Below are positions 47,963-59,031 of a stretch of 64,000 nt of DNA, piece by piece. The stretch is taken from contig JAKZAN010000004.1 in assembly GCA_023053545.1 (NCBI GenBank), positions 7,316,001 to 7,380,000 on the forward strand. Direction: 5' to 3'. Each line of letters begins with the position of its first letter. Position 1 is the stretch's first letter. Source of the DNA: Lepidurus packardi. Taxonomy: Eukaryota; Arthropoda; Branchiopoda; Notostraca; Triopsidae. The position numbers and the translations under genes were made by a program. Under the pieces are notes generated by a model that did no database searches, was not told the DNA's origin, and worked only from the letters and a program-made list of their open reading frames with translations.

Positions 47963-50125
47963 ATGGGAAAGCACAAGGGAATTAGAAGTGATTTCTCAGG
48001 ATTGGCTGGCTCTTTAAAAGGTAAGTCGAATTCCAAAAAATAAAATTGTAAATGACACCAATTTAAACTACAGGAGTAGTGCTGCTAGTCTCTCTGTTGT
48101 TGCCTGACCATACATCCGCAGACTGTCAGTGTAATCTGTACCCGGCCATTCGCCAAATGCGAGAATTATTCATAGAAGATTACGCGCAACAATACATCCA
48201 GAACTTCACAGCAAACGTTACCACGAACCTTCTAGAGCAGTCAAAATGTATGTACAATTTGACAGCAAAGCTCTCCCCTTACATCGGAAATCAAAATTTG
48301 GGGCGATTTACTCTTTTGGGAGGCTTGTACAAAATTTCTGCGGACAAACTGGCCTCAGGTTGCTCAACATAGCTTTATGAGCTTATAGTTCGTGTACATG
48401 AATGGAAATTTTGTCAGGTAACTTTGTATGGTTGGATTCGACAACTGTGGCGAGCTACAATTGTCAGGACCAGAACGTTAACAGGTCGACTTACATTACA
48501 CGTTGCTATTTCCAAACTCTGGAGAAGCAGCTACAAGAGTTTGCGACGAACTGGAGCTACCCATTGGGTGTGTACAAATCATCTTTAATGAGAAACTATA
48601 ATTACGTCAGCAGGGATTCCGTGGAAAACTCAATTTGCTTTTGTTCAACGAACTCAGGTAAAACACAATAAAATCTTGATCCGCAGATTACAAGCAGGAA
48701 TTCAATATTTTCTGATAGGGTTCTCTTATCACATTCACTTTGAGATAGACCCAAGAAATTTACCAGCGCTTTATTATAATCGCACTTCGATTATTGGAAA
48801 ATTAACGGAAAGAGACATAGAATTGGCGGTACGATTGCTCAAATAATAATTTAAAATTAACATTTGGTAAATTTTAAATGTTTAAGGTAGGTTGATAACG
48901 CAACAAGCATCCTATTTGGGGAAACTTACGTCCATTCCGAATTACAAAATTGGATGTCACCTAACAACAGTGTGTTATGCCTCTGGCTCTATTTCAAGGG
49001 TCAGTATGATCTTTGGTGGAATAGCGAATTATCGAACGCTAGCAATACTCTAAGTGAGATGACTGGCTTATATCTGGAGTACCTGCAAACTCGCCTGCTA
49101 GTCGTATCCAAGCCCATAATTAGATCATGTAGGTCTTCTTGTATCACATGATATAACAGAATAGATAGATTCAATTTCATTGCAGGTACTTCTTACGACA
49201 ACGGTACAAGAAGTCTGTGCCTTACACAGCCAGTAGTACCGCCGACGAATGCATCACAAACAAACAATACAACTTACACTCCGTTAAATGGCACCGATCC
49301 TACCTTGCAGCAAGAAAACGTGGCTACAAACACAACGATCCCTTCAACCATACCCTCGACTATAGTCGATGATAGGTCAACGCCAATGCTAATCAACACA
49401 ACTAGTAGCAGCATTGCAAATACTTTTTTTCCTTCGACTGTAAGCTCCACAATTACTGTAAGAATTAGACATTTTTTACTTTACAGGGCATACCTAACAT
49501 CTTAGGATCTTTTTAGACAACCGGCAACCAAAAATTAGAAACACCACAATTTTTTAGCAATACCGTCACTGGAAAAAAATATCCCTTATCTACGACTCTT
49601 TCAACTAGTTTAAGCACTCCAAATAGAACACAGCAACAAACTAACGATACAGTGCCTATCCAAACAGATTCGTTCCGTCATAGCATAACATTATCAACAA
49701 TTGCCTCTAACCTGTCTAATCTAATTACATCTACATCTATCAAAGCTCCGACGAAAGTACTTGCTACTACCCCATTTGACGAGGATCCATTTTTCAAAGC
49801 TGTGGTTCCCGTAATGAAGAAAATATACAACGGTAACTCTCACTACTGTCTTAATATTTCTCTGGATATAAATTAAACCTGTCTTAACCAATAGATAAAT
49901 TTTTGTTAAGTCGCTTTGGAGGAACTGCACAAGGAACTTCGTTGACAGAACAAGGCTTTCTCTACACGATAGCCATTCCGGCTGCACTTGGTAATATGTA
50001 ATCTTATTTCTGAAAAGGGACTAATAATCGTGTGTGTAGGCATACTTACATGTTTCCTTCTTTGCTTGGTATGTTGCCAAATGGACTGGATTGGTTTGTC
50101 AGACCCAAAGAAAGATCAACACTAA
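47963..50125 (+). CDS. Array copy 7: intact mucin-like type I membrane glycoprotein, unrecognised family
   Basis: Exons 47963-48020, 48074-48358, 48418-48657, 48719-48828, 48891-49128, 49186-49457, 49517-49832, 49895-49990, 50040-50125 (566 residues). Start MGKHKGIRSDFSGLAGSLKG, then signal segment VVLLVSLLLPDHTSA and CQCNLYPAIRQMRE. Exon 3 has YPLGVYKSS and ends ICFCSTNSG. Exon 5 has FGETYVHSEL and LYFKGQYDLWW. The stalk spans two exons and ends FDEDPFFKAVVPVMKKIYNG. Helix YTIAIPAALG plus ILTCFLLCLVCC, then QMDWIGLSDPKKDQH. The first stalk exon has two usable phase-0 donors (GTAAGC at 49440 and GTAAGA at 49458), so stalk length could vary by splicing. It pairs with copy 8, sharing over most exons clear base-level identity. 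Confidence 0.9.
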
Positions 50126-50771
50126 TTACAGGTTCTTAAAGAGTGAATTTCACGTTCATGGCTTTCCAATAACACATTTTCCGCCGTGTTGTGTAAGAAA
50201 TCGATATCTAATGTCTTTCCTTCGATTTAACTACTTTACCTTCTTGATCACATTACTAAAGACCACATGTACGGGTCAGTGCATAATGTGTGGCACTGAG
50301 ACAGCTTTAATTCATGTTGGTTACTCATTTAGGAAGCAGTATATGTACACGTTGCTTTTGTTAACGGAATTCTCATAAGTCACCCTTATATTGACTAATA
50401 TGCTAGCAGTCCAATATGTTGAAGTACCGAGTTGGCAGGTCGGAATAATGTAACCGCTAATGAGCTGGAAAAGCCATTTTCTTGAAAAAGGGTGACCTGT
50501 TTTCTATACATTTTTTTCTACAAACATTAATCAATATATATGTATATACATTACACTACACTTATGTACCACTTAATGCCCCGTGTTGATGCAAAGGGAA
50601 CAAAAAGGTTCTTTATACCTTTACTCAGTTCGTCCGGCGTTTTCCTTCCGAATAGTCAAGAGTGTACTTTAATTAACCTTTAGCTTTCAAGGTGTGTTGT
50701 ACTTCAAGGTGTTTTGTACTGCAAGCTCAACTTTACTTCAAGCTGTACTGTATTTCAGTCAGTGTTTAGCG
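50126..50771. other. Spacer between copies 7 and 8, with candidate promoter of copy 8
   Basis: No gene is seen. Much of it repeats the spacer before copy 7. The initiator-like TCAGTT lies at about 50625, and TTCAAG(C/G)TG-type motifs lie near 50686, 50703 and 50737 with a variant near 50719, as upstream of copy 7. Confidence 0.6.
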
Positions 50772-53456
50772 ATGGGAAAGAACCAGGGAATTAGAAATGC
50801 CCTCGAGGGTTTGGCTGGCTCTTTAAAAGGTACGTCGAATTCCAAAAAATAAAACGGTAAATGACACCCACTTAAACTATACAGGAATAGTGCTGCTAGT
50901 CTCTCTGTTGCTCTCTGACCATGTTTCCGCAGAGTGCCAATGTAATCTGTTCCCGGCCGTACGCCAAATCCGAAGATTTTACATAGAAGATTACGCGCAA
51001 CAATACATCCGGAATTTCACATCAAACGTTACCACGAACCTTTTATATCAGTCAAAATATACCTACAATTTGACGGCAAAGCTCTCCCCTTATATTGGAA
51101 ATCAAAGTTTGGGGCGATTTACTCTTATGGGAGGCCTGTACAACATTTCTGCCGACAGACTTGCCTCAGGTTGCTCAACTTAGCTTTCCGAACTTATAAA
51201 TCGTGGAAAGTAATGGAAATTATTTCAGATAACTCTTTATGGTTAAATACGACAACGTTCTACCTTTGTCAGGACCAGTACGTTAACATGTCGACATACC
51301 TCACACGTTGCTATTTTCAAACTATGGAGAAGCAGCTCCTGGAGTTGGCGACGAATTGGAGCTACACTTTGGGTGTCTACCCGTCACGTTCAAGTGGAAA
51401 CTATACTTACGTTAGCGTTGACTATGTGAAAAACTCAATTTGTTTCTGTTCAACGAGCTCAGGTAAAGCGCAATAAAATCCTGAGCGGCTGATAAAAACC
51501 AGAAATTCAATATTTTCTCATAGGTTTCTCATATCACGTTAACTTAGACGTAGACCCAAGAAATTTATCGGCGCTTTCTTTTAACCGAAGTTCGACTATA
51601 GGAAAATTAACGGAAAGAGACTTGGAATTATCGGTACAATTTCTCAAATAATTATCTAAAATTAACACTGGGTACATTTTAAACGTGTCATATAGGTTGA
51701 TTTCATGACAAGTTCCCTATTTGGCGAATCTTACGTCCATTCTGAATTACTATCACGGCTTTCGACTAACAACAGTACCATATGCATTTTCCTTTACTTC
51801 AAAGGTCAGTATGACCCTTTGTGGAATAACGAATCCTCGAACACTAGCAATACTCTGAGTAAGATGACCGGCTTATATCTGGAGTACCTGCAAACTCGCT
51901 TGCTATTTACAGACAAGCCCGTAATAGTATCATGTAAGTCTTATTGTATCACACGAATATAACCAAATAGATAGATTCAATTTCATTGCAGGTACTTCTT
52001 ACAATAACGGTACAAGAAGTCCGTGCCTTACACAGCCAGTAGTACCGCCGACGAATGCATCACTAACAAACAATACAACTAACATTCCGTTAAATGTCAT
52101 AGATCCTACCATACAGCAAGAAAACGTGGCTACCAACACAACGGTCCCTTCTACCATTCTCTCGATTAGCTTAACGCCTAACCAAATCAACACAAACAGT
52201 GCCAGCATTGAAAATACTTCTCTTACGTTGACTGTAACCTCTACCACTACTGTAGGTATTAGACTTTTATGACTTTACAGTCTTGACTTCTCAGGATCTT
52301 GCTAGGCAACCGGCTTGCCTAATACAACGGTAACAGCGTCACCAACAATGAACACAACTATTACCAGCATTACAAATACTTCACTTCCTTCAACTGTAAG
52401 CTCTACCACTACTGTAAGTATTAGACGTTTATGACTTTACAGGCTTAACTTCTCAGGATCGTTTTAGACAATCGGCTTGCCTAATATATCGGTAATCGTG
52501 TCGCCAACTATGAGTACCACTCTAGCGCCTACTGAACCGCCTACGGCTAGCTCTTCAGTAAGTTCAATTCATTACTGACAAATAATCAGATTAACTTTCC
52601 GTAAAATGTAACCGATCCTAACTTGCAGCACGGAAACGTGACTACAAGCACAACGATCCCTTCTACCATTCCCTCGACTAGCTCAGGGCCAAAACTAACC
52701 AATACAGCTAGTACTAGTGTTGAAAATACTTCCCTTCCTTCGACTGTAAGCCCCACCATTACTGTAAGTATTATTGTATGACTTTACAAGGCATACCTAA
52801 CATCTTAGGATCTTTTTAGTCGACCGGCAACCAAAATCCAGCAACAATCCAATTTCTGAATACTACCAATAGCAGCAGTATAACAAAATCTCCCTTATCT
52901 ACGACTCTAAATTCAACTAATTTAAGCACTCCAAATGGAACACAGCGACAAACTAACGCTACATTGCCTACCAGACCGACTCAGTTCAGTCAGAGCGTAA
53001 CCACAATTGCCTCTACCCTGTCTAACCGAACTACTCTAACTACATCTCAAACCTTTCCAAGCTCTTCTATCAAAGCTTCGACGAAAGTACTTGCTACTAC
53101 CCCATTTGACGAAGATCCCTTTTTCAAAGCTGAGGTTCCCGTAATGAAGAAAATATACAACGGTAACTCTCACTACTGTCTTAATATTTCTCCGGATATA
53201 AATTAAACCTATCTTAACCAATAGATAAATATTTGTTGAGTCGCTTTGGAGGAACTGCACAAGGAACTTCGTTGATAGAACAAGGCTTTTTCTATACGAT
53301 AGCCATTCCGACTGCACTTGGTACAACCACATCTATTTCTTACAAAAGGGATTAATATACGTCTTTTCAGGCATACTTACATGTTCCATTCTTTGCTTGG
53401 CATGTTGCCAAATGGACTGGATTGGCTTGTTAGACCCAAAGAAAAATCAATACTAA
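50772..53456 (+). CDS. Array copy 8: intact member with an expanded stalk of duplicated exons
   Basis: Exons 50772-50829, 50885-51169, 51229-51462, 51524-51633, 51696-51933, 51992-52251, 52306-52413, 52468-52557, 52629-52763, 52820-53162, 53225-53320, 53371-53456 (680 residues if all are used). The ectodomain follows copy 7 (CQCNLFPAVRQIRR, YTLGVYPSR, ICFCSTSSG, FGESYVHSEL, LYFKGQYDPLW). The stalk is built from five exons, of which the three middle ones (108, 90 and 135 nt) are multiples of three in phase 0-0 and share sequence with one another and with the first, so each could be skipped or added without changing frame. It ends FDEDPFFKAEVPVMKKIYNG, then helix YTIAIPTALG plus ILTCSILCLACC and QMDWIGLLDPKKNQY. 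The acceptor of the 135-nt exon (ACTTGCAG at 52628) is the least certain junction. Confidence 0.85.
52200..52820 (+). repeat. Tandem exon-plus-intron cassettes in the copy 8 stalk
   Basis: Each cassette ends a Thr/Ser exon with SSTTT/SPTIT-like codons, then a short intron starting GTAGGTATTAGAC or GTAAGTATTAGAC, containing ATGACTTTACAG and ending in CTCAGGATCGTTTTAG-type acceptors, then an exon starting with (A/T)xCCGGC or ATCGGC (T/I-G). Three to four cassettes are visible. Copy 7 has a single one, with a very similar intron at 49458-49516. Confidence 0.8.
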
Positions 53457-54109
53457 TTATGGGGTCTTAAAGAGTGAATATCACGTTCACGGTTTCCCAC
53501 TAACACGTTTTCCGCCGTGTCGTGTAAAAAAATAGCGAAATTCGATATCTAATGGCTTTTCTTCAGTGTGACTACTTTTCCTTCTTGACCACACTACTAA
53601 AGGCACAAAAAAGTACAAAATAAAAGAGGAATTCCCTCGCGTTATAGACTCTCAGGTTAAACTCCGAATGACTGAATTACTTTTTCGACCTTAGCTTTGT
53701 ATTTCGTATGAAGTCACAAATCATGTCGGTTACTGTGCCCAACGCTACAAGGGCAGTTCTTTGTTTCAGAAGGGTTCCCTAACTACCCCATCTGTAACAA
53801 CCTTTGAGCATTAATAGCAGTAAAAAAACACACAAAAAGCAAGTGCCATTCCAGCCGTCCATGACGATAGATTATTGCTTTCCTGACTGAGAGGTCAAAC
53901 CTAATTTCGTATCTTATTTTCTGCTTCAATACAATCAATAAAAATAAGACTAGCATTACAACTGCAACAATACATACTGATGCCCAAAAGATAATTAAAC
54001 TGGGGTGCGCACTCATTCGAAGGTCCAGAGTCCTTCCTGTTCCAGAATCGCGAATGTGTGCGTGTCTTCGAGATATTTTGCTTCGTTATTTCATCAAAAT
54101 CCGCCAACA
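53457..54109. other. Spacer between copies 8 and 9
   Basis: The left part is the copy 8 3' flank, shared with copy 7. On the minus strand an ATG-started frame of 77 codons (54016-53783) begins MSAHPSLIIFWAS and contains one strong hydrophobic segment. It is divergent to copy 9 and I do not recognise it; in such AT-rich DNA it may be chance, so it is not listed as a gene. Confidence 0.45.
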
Positions 54110-54711
54110 ATGGCACGCAAGCAGAAATGCGTAGGGATTAACTCTGCAAGCTTTAAAATTCTTTGCCAAGGTAAGAATGCTTGCAAATTGAGTTATAATG
54201 GAACTGGAATAAAAAAAAATATGGCAAAAGCAGGAATCGTGATCCTTGTTCAGCTTCAACTTCAGCTTCAACTAGCATTCCGGAATTTCATAAATTTCTC
54301 ACTTATATGAAAAAAAAATGTTAAAACGTACTTAAAAATAGTCTTCAAGCTCATCAAGTCAATCGACATCACGTCACTCGTAAGTAGCAGCTTTCGAACA
54401 GATATTCAGCCTACTCAGCTGTCAACAACGATTGGTTTGCAAGGATCACAACTTGAAACTACTTCTTCAATTTCGTCCTCATCGAACGTAACGAATAGTA
54501 GCACGTGGGATTCCACGAGCTCTTCTTTGACGTTACCGTCAAACGGAATGGATTCAAACTTTACTAGAGCATCACCTTCGCAACTAGCATGATTGCAAAT
54601 CAAACGCAGATGACTGCACTTACTAAAAAAGTATCTATTCTTCAACTACACCACTTGATGACGATCCGTTCTTTCAAGCTGTGGTCCCTGTGATGACTAA
54701 AATATACAACG
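54110..54711 (+). pseudogene. Array copy 9: remnant
   Basis: Recognisable parts are a first exon at 54110-54170 (basic start, phase-1 donor GTAAGA, as in other copies), a Ser/Thr stalk stretch at about 54380-54590, and a juxtamembrane block at about 54650-54711 reading PLDDDPFFQAVVPVMTKIYN followed by donor GTAGGT. The ectodomain exons 2-5 and the membrane exons are missing or unrecognisable. It marks the right edge of the tight array, next to AGMO. Confidence 0.75.
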
Positions 54712-55138
54712 GTAGGTCAAAGGGTATCTTCTTTCTTTCTGACAATAAACTGCAAAATATTCCGGGCAGCTGAGAAGATGCTTAGAGGAATAGGAGCAAC
54801 AGCAGCTGCGGATTTGAATGCGTTATTACTTATGGCACTCTTCCAACTCTTGCATATATTCATCAGTGGACATTTAACGTGCCCAGCGTAATCAAACTCT
54901 AATATGCAATAAAGCATTTTAAATTCACCCGAAGCCAACAACGAACGCCTCCAAACCATTTCAGTATATCACTTTTACAATCTTACTGGAATAGCGACAT
55001 GCGTTCCGGACCCTACTGTGAAGAATAGAGTATCGAATGCAAAAGCAACACAAGATAATATTGATGTACTTGGCTTTTGAGCTGTATAGTATATATAATA
55101 TTCATCATGTTCTGGCAGCTTTAATTGTTAAACTAAAA
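54712..55138. other. Intergenic between copy 9 and AGMO
   Basis: A weak trace of an exon-7-like sequence may be present near 54770-54800, but I cannot support it. Otherwise nothing is seen; the right end should hold the AGMO 3' UTR. Confidence 0.45.
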
Positions 55139-57104
55139 TTATTTTATCTTTGTGATCAGTTGGTATTTGTGAAGGACTACCGTACCCCACAGGACGGCTG
55201 AGAGGACGAACATAGTCTTCACTGACAGTAATATGATATCTGGAATGCTTTGACCGAAAAATACAACGTGAGCAAAAGGTTCAAATACTTGGAGCAAAGG
55301 TAATCCGTAGTTGTCAATAAGAGCGAAGAATATCAAACAGCGCATAAGCTCGCAGATGGCGCCATAGGATTTGCGATCGTAAACAAATGAGAGGACGACA
55401 AACGATACAACTATGTAAAAACTGTACAGCCATACCATAGTCAAAGGCCACTCCTATAACAAAGATTTGAAAAAAAGTTATAAGTATGGGGATTTTCCTG
55501 GTCTAGTTACGACAATCTTTACTTTAGAAAGCAGATGTAGAGCCATAAAACTCGAGATCGTTAAAAGGAAGTGCGGGACAATGTACGTAGTCATGCCAAA
55601 ATGACATAGGAACGTAGAATTTGGTCCGAGGCTTTACCTATTGTAGGCAAAATACGTCAACGAAAAGTGTAATAAAAACAATAATTTTACGCCAGGTAGT
55701 TTGTCTTGCCATCCTAACCGAGGGCTGCCAGGCTCCCAAGCTGGACCATACATTATCGCTTGAATTTTATTTTTCCATCCTGGTACCGAGCGGAACTTTT
55801 CGTAAACTTTTCCGAAGTAAAAAATCTATCAGAAACGGCTTGAAAATATCTGTCTCCCTTTGTTTATAAGATAATACCTCTAAGTAAATTGGATTGACAG
55901 AGTCGACGGGATCAACTAATCCATACACAAGTTGCTCTCCTTTCCTCTCCGCAGCAAACGTCCCGAATAAGCGATCCCATATGATGAGTACGGATCCATA
56001 GTTTTTGTCCAGACAATAATCGTTGCTTCCTTTAAAAAATACAAAATAATAATAATACATTTTCAAATATTTGTAACATAAATTTTTTACGTTAAATTAC
56101 CGTGATGGACACGGTGATGGCTGGGTGTGTTAAAGATGTATTCTAGAGGTCCTAAGGTGTCTACAAGTTCGGTATGAACCCAGAATTGATATATGAAGTT
56201 CAATTGGTAATGTAAGAGAAATTGAGCTGGAGGCACGAAGAAAGCCATGGGAATGTAACAAATCTGTCATTAAGATGCCGAAGGTAAATGATGGGCTGGA
56301 CGCTTTAAAGCTTAAAAGCACTAGCTTAAAAGTTATACCCAGTAACACCAAGTGTTAAAAGCTCCAAGGCGAAGACCGGAAATCAGGGCATAGTATTCCG
56401 AGCTGTGGTGCGCTTGATGATGAGCCCAAAAGATGTTTAGTTCTGTGGGGATATAGAACAATTCATAATTGACACAAGCTTGAGTAAGCACTCGCATTTA
56501 CCATGTGACGCCCGATGACCCCAGTAGTAACCCAAATCGGCAAGAATGGCTGCCACGTACCAAGTGATTGCCGAATCCCAGGGCAAATCGTAGATCCGGT
56601 AGTGTTGGTACACGTACACGTAAGCAGTGTACTCAAATCCATGAGACATTAATCTGGTTTAACGAAAGCAATTCCAAAATAAAGGTTAGCTCAAATCAGC
56701 TCAATTTTTTGAGGTAACGTTATTCCGTACCGACAGATTTCATGAAAAGTTCCCATAGCCCCGGAAGCTGCAGCGTCTGTCATAGGTGGCAGAGGTTTGT
56801 TCTTGAACCACATGACCAACCATTCAGCGAAAACCAGGGTTAAGAAAAAGGGAAACTGGTTAAAAATCGGAAGCGAATTAAAAAGATTCGAAGTTCTTTG
56901 GGGACGTGGGAAGCGTCCAAGTAAATTTACCCTAGATTGAAAATTAGGAACGTCTTCATAGTTTTCGTACATGGCTTCTGATGGTTTGAGCAAGTAGAAG
57001 TGGGAACGCACGTGAAACGAGATTGCATTCCATGCAGCACCAATACCGCTAAGCTCTTCACCTGTTTCATGGACAGCCCTTGCCACTTCGGTGTAATTAC
57101 TCAT
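55139..57104 (-). CDS. AGMO: Alkylglycerol monooxygenase (AGMO/TMEM195), with a one-base frame problem in exon 8
   Basis: Nine exons read leftward: 57104-56931, 56855-56731, 56653-56502, 56442-56339, 56263-56101, 56029-55878, 55825-55691, 55637-55523, 55453-55139 (about 477 residues; human 445). AGMO is an ER membrane, tetrahydrobiopterin-dependent enzyme of the fatty acid hydroxylase superfamily that cleaves ether lipids. Family blocks are in order: [111 protein letters not shown]. All three diiron histidine motifs (HRASH, HQAHH, HRVHH) are intact. Exon 8 is 115 nt, flanked by phase-0 junctions, so one base too long: its start ([10 protein letters not shown]) and its end (a helix ending FMALHLLSK) lie in different frames, switching near a T run at about 55595. 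This may be an assembly error, a misjudged splice site, or real damage. Confidence 0.9.
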
Positions 57105-59031
57105 CGTTGCTTACCCTGTTCATTAACGGAAATGTATAGTTTACTGTACCATAAATTACAAAGTATTGCGATGTTACTTAACCTTTTCTATTTACGTTAC
57201 AGAGATGAGTTAAGTTATGGAGACAAGTTATATGGATGAGTTACCGAACGTGTTGCTTCACTTACTGATTGAATTGTCTGAAATTTAGTGTAATGGCACA
57301 CATTTAGAGTTCCTGCTTATAGGAATTTTTTGAACGTAAGTATGCTTTTATGAAAATTATAAAAGACGACATTTGCCTTGCGAAAACGAAATACTGTCAA
57401 TATTTTACAGGTTAGGGTAAAATAAGTAGTGTTAACGACAACTGCATGTCATTTTTTAGAAAGGTTACATCAATAGAGTAGAGTTGTAGCCTATTTTAAG
57501 ACGTTAGATTTTATTCTTAAAATTCACACTCACCTAAGGTTGAGGAACTTGTGACAATATCACTCCCGTGTGCTTCTTATAGAACGTTTCTTGGGACTTG
57601 AAATGTTACTAATGTTTTTACACTGTATTTTTTCTAGTCTTTAGGATAACACTGCTTTCTAATCTGATTGTTGTTTTTAGGTAGGCATTATACATAAGTT
57701 CACAGGTGCATGCAGCTTATATTGTGCACAATGGCTTTGAAAAGCTCGTATAACATTCCTTCGCAGACTCAAGACAAGAACTTCACTGATTCGAACCCTA
57801 AGACTCCTTTTATATAACTCATTAATCTCTAGCTTCTCATTCCTACGAGCACTACTCAGCCTTGACCCTACTCTTTTACCTTTAGGTAGCAACAAATAAC
57901 CTTGCAAATGTTTACGGTCATGAACACAACAAAAGAGAAAACCTCATACATCGAAAGCCTTGGGACCAGACTGATTGACTATTATTTAACAAAAAGACAG
58001 CGAAAGGTAGTAGAGAAGTAATACCGTACCTGGAAAACGACAACAATCACAAGGAAAAACTATCCCAACTTTTCCATCTACGGTATTTTCTCTCTCTTTT
58101 GGCTCACGACCATGTAGTAGATTCCGCGAACGATTTATAAACTTGAGTAATTTTTACTCAAATTTTATGCCCCGTCTTTTTACACCAATACAAAAATTAA
58201 TAAACCGGTTTACTCTTACATTCGGAGTATACACAAAACTTACGAAAATGTACCTTTCGATACATATGTTTAAAAATGTGTAAATCTAGTAATTTTTTTT
58301 ATTTGTTTACGACGATGAGTAAAAAGGCACATCCTTTGTGTTATACTAACTTAAAGTGTTGTTAAAACGAAAAAGGAGAAAATGATGATGTTTGGATTGA
58401 TCGTCGAACCTTAGGAGTAAATGTCAGGGTCGAATGTCAGGGTCGGATGCTGTTACAGGGGATATAATAAAAAAGTGGATAATCCCAGCAATAGCCTTCT
58501 TGGAAGTAGTTTGGGTTTGGACAGTGAGAGAAATACAGCGTTGAAATACAGGCCATTCACGACAGTATGGGATCGATTTAATTTCTAGAAATATTACATC
58601 CATGATAAAAAAGATAGTGGCTTTCAAAAAAGCTCACATTGAGCGTAAATACCTTCCGTGTCGAATCCATTGCTGCCACAGTGTTTTCCTCAGTCGCGGT
58701 GTCGGAGTCCAATATTTTTACTTATGGTTCTGTAAGAAGTTGACTTCATAGAAACTTGCTCATAGCGTGTGATTTCGCGGTTGTCAAAAGCACGAATTCC
58801 TACTGAAAGTTTTACAAATAAATTTAGAATCAATAAAACAGTGACTTAGCGACTGGCCAAAACAGATATACCGAAACGAAATGGATAAAAGCTTTAAAAA
58901 GCAGTTTGCCAAACTTTTGAGTAGTCAGTTGAAATTTTGGACGTGTACGAATCTCAATTGGAGACATTTCGGTGCATTACCGTTGAATCAACTTGAACTT
59001 TCAAACGAGTAAAGCGAGATAAGTTTATAAC
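57105..59031. other. Intergenic between AGMO and copy 10
   Basis: AGMO and copy 10 are divergent and share this 1.9 kb upstream region. It is AT-rich. I recognise no gene, RNA or repeat in it; short minus-strand frames at 57677-57907 and 58424-58627 have no family features. Confidence 0.55.

Noticed and set aside
53783-54016. A 77-codon minus-strand frame with one hydrophobic segment
   Set aside because: AT-rich DNA often gives hydrophobic chance frames; there is no second exon, family match or conserved copy to support it.
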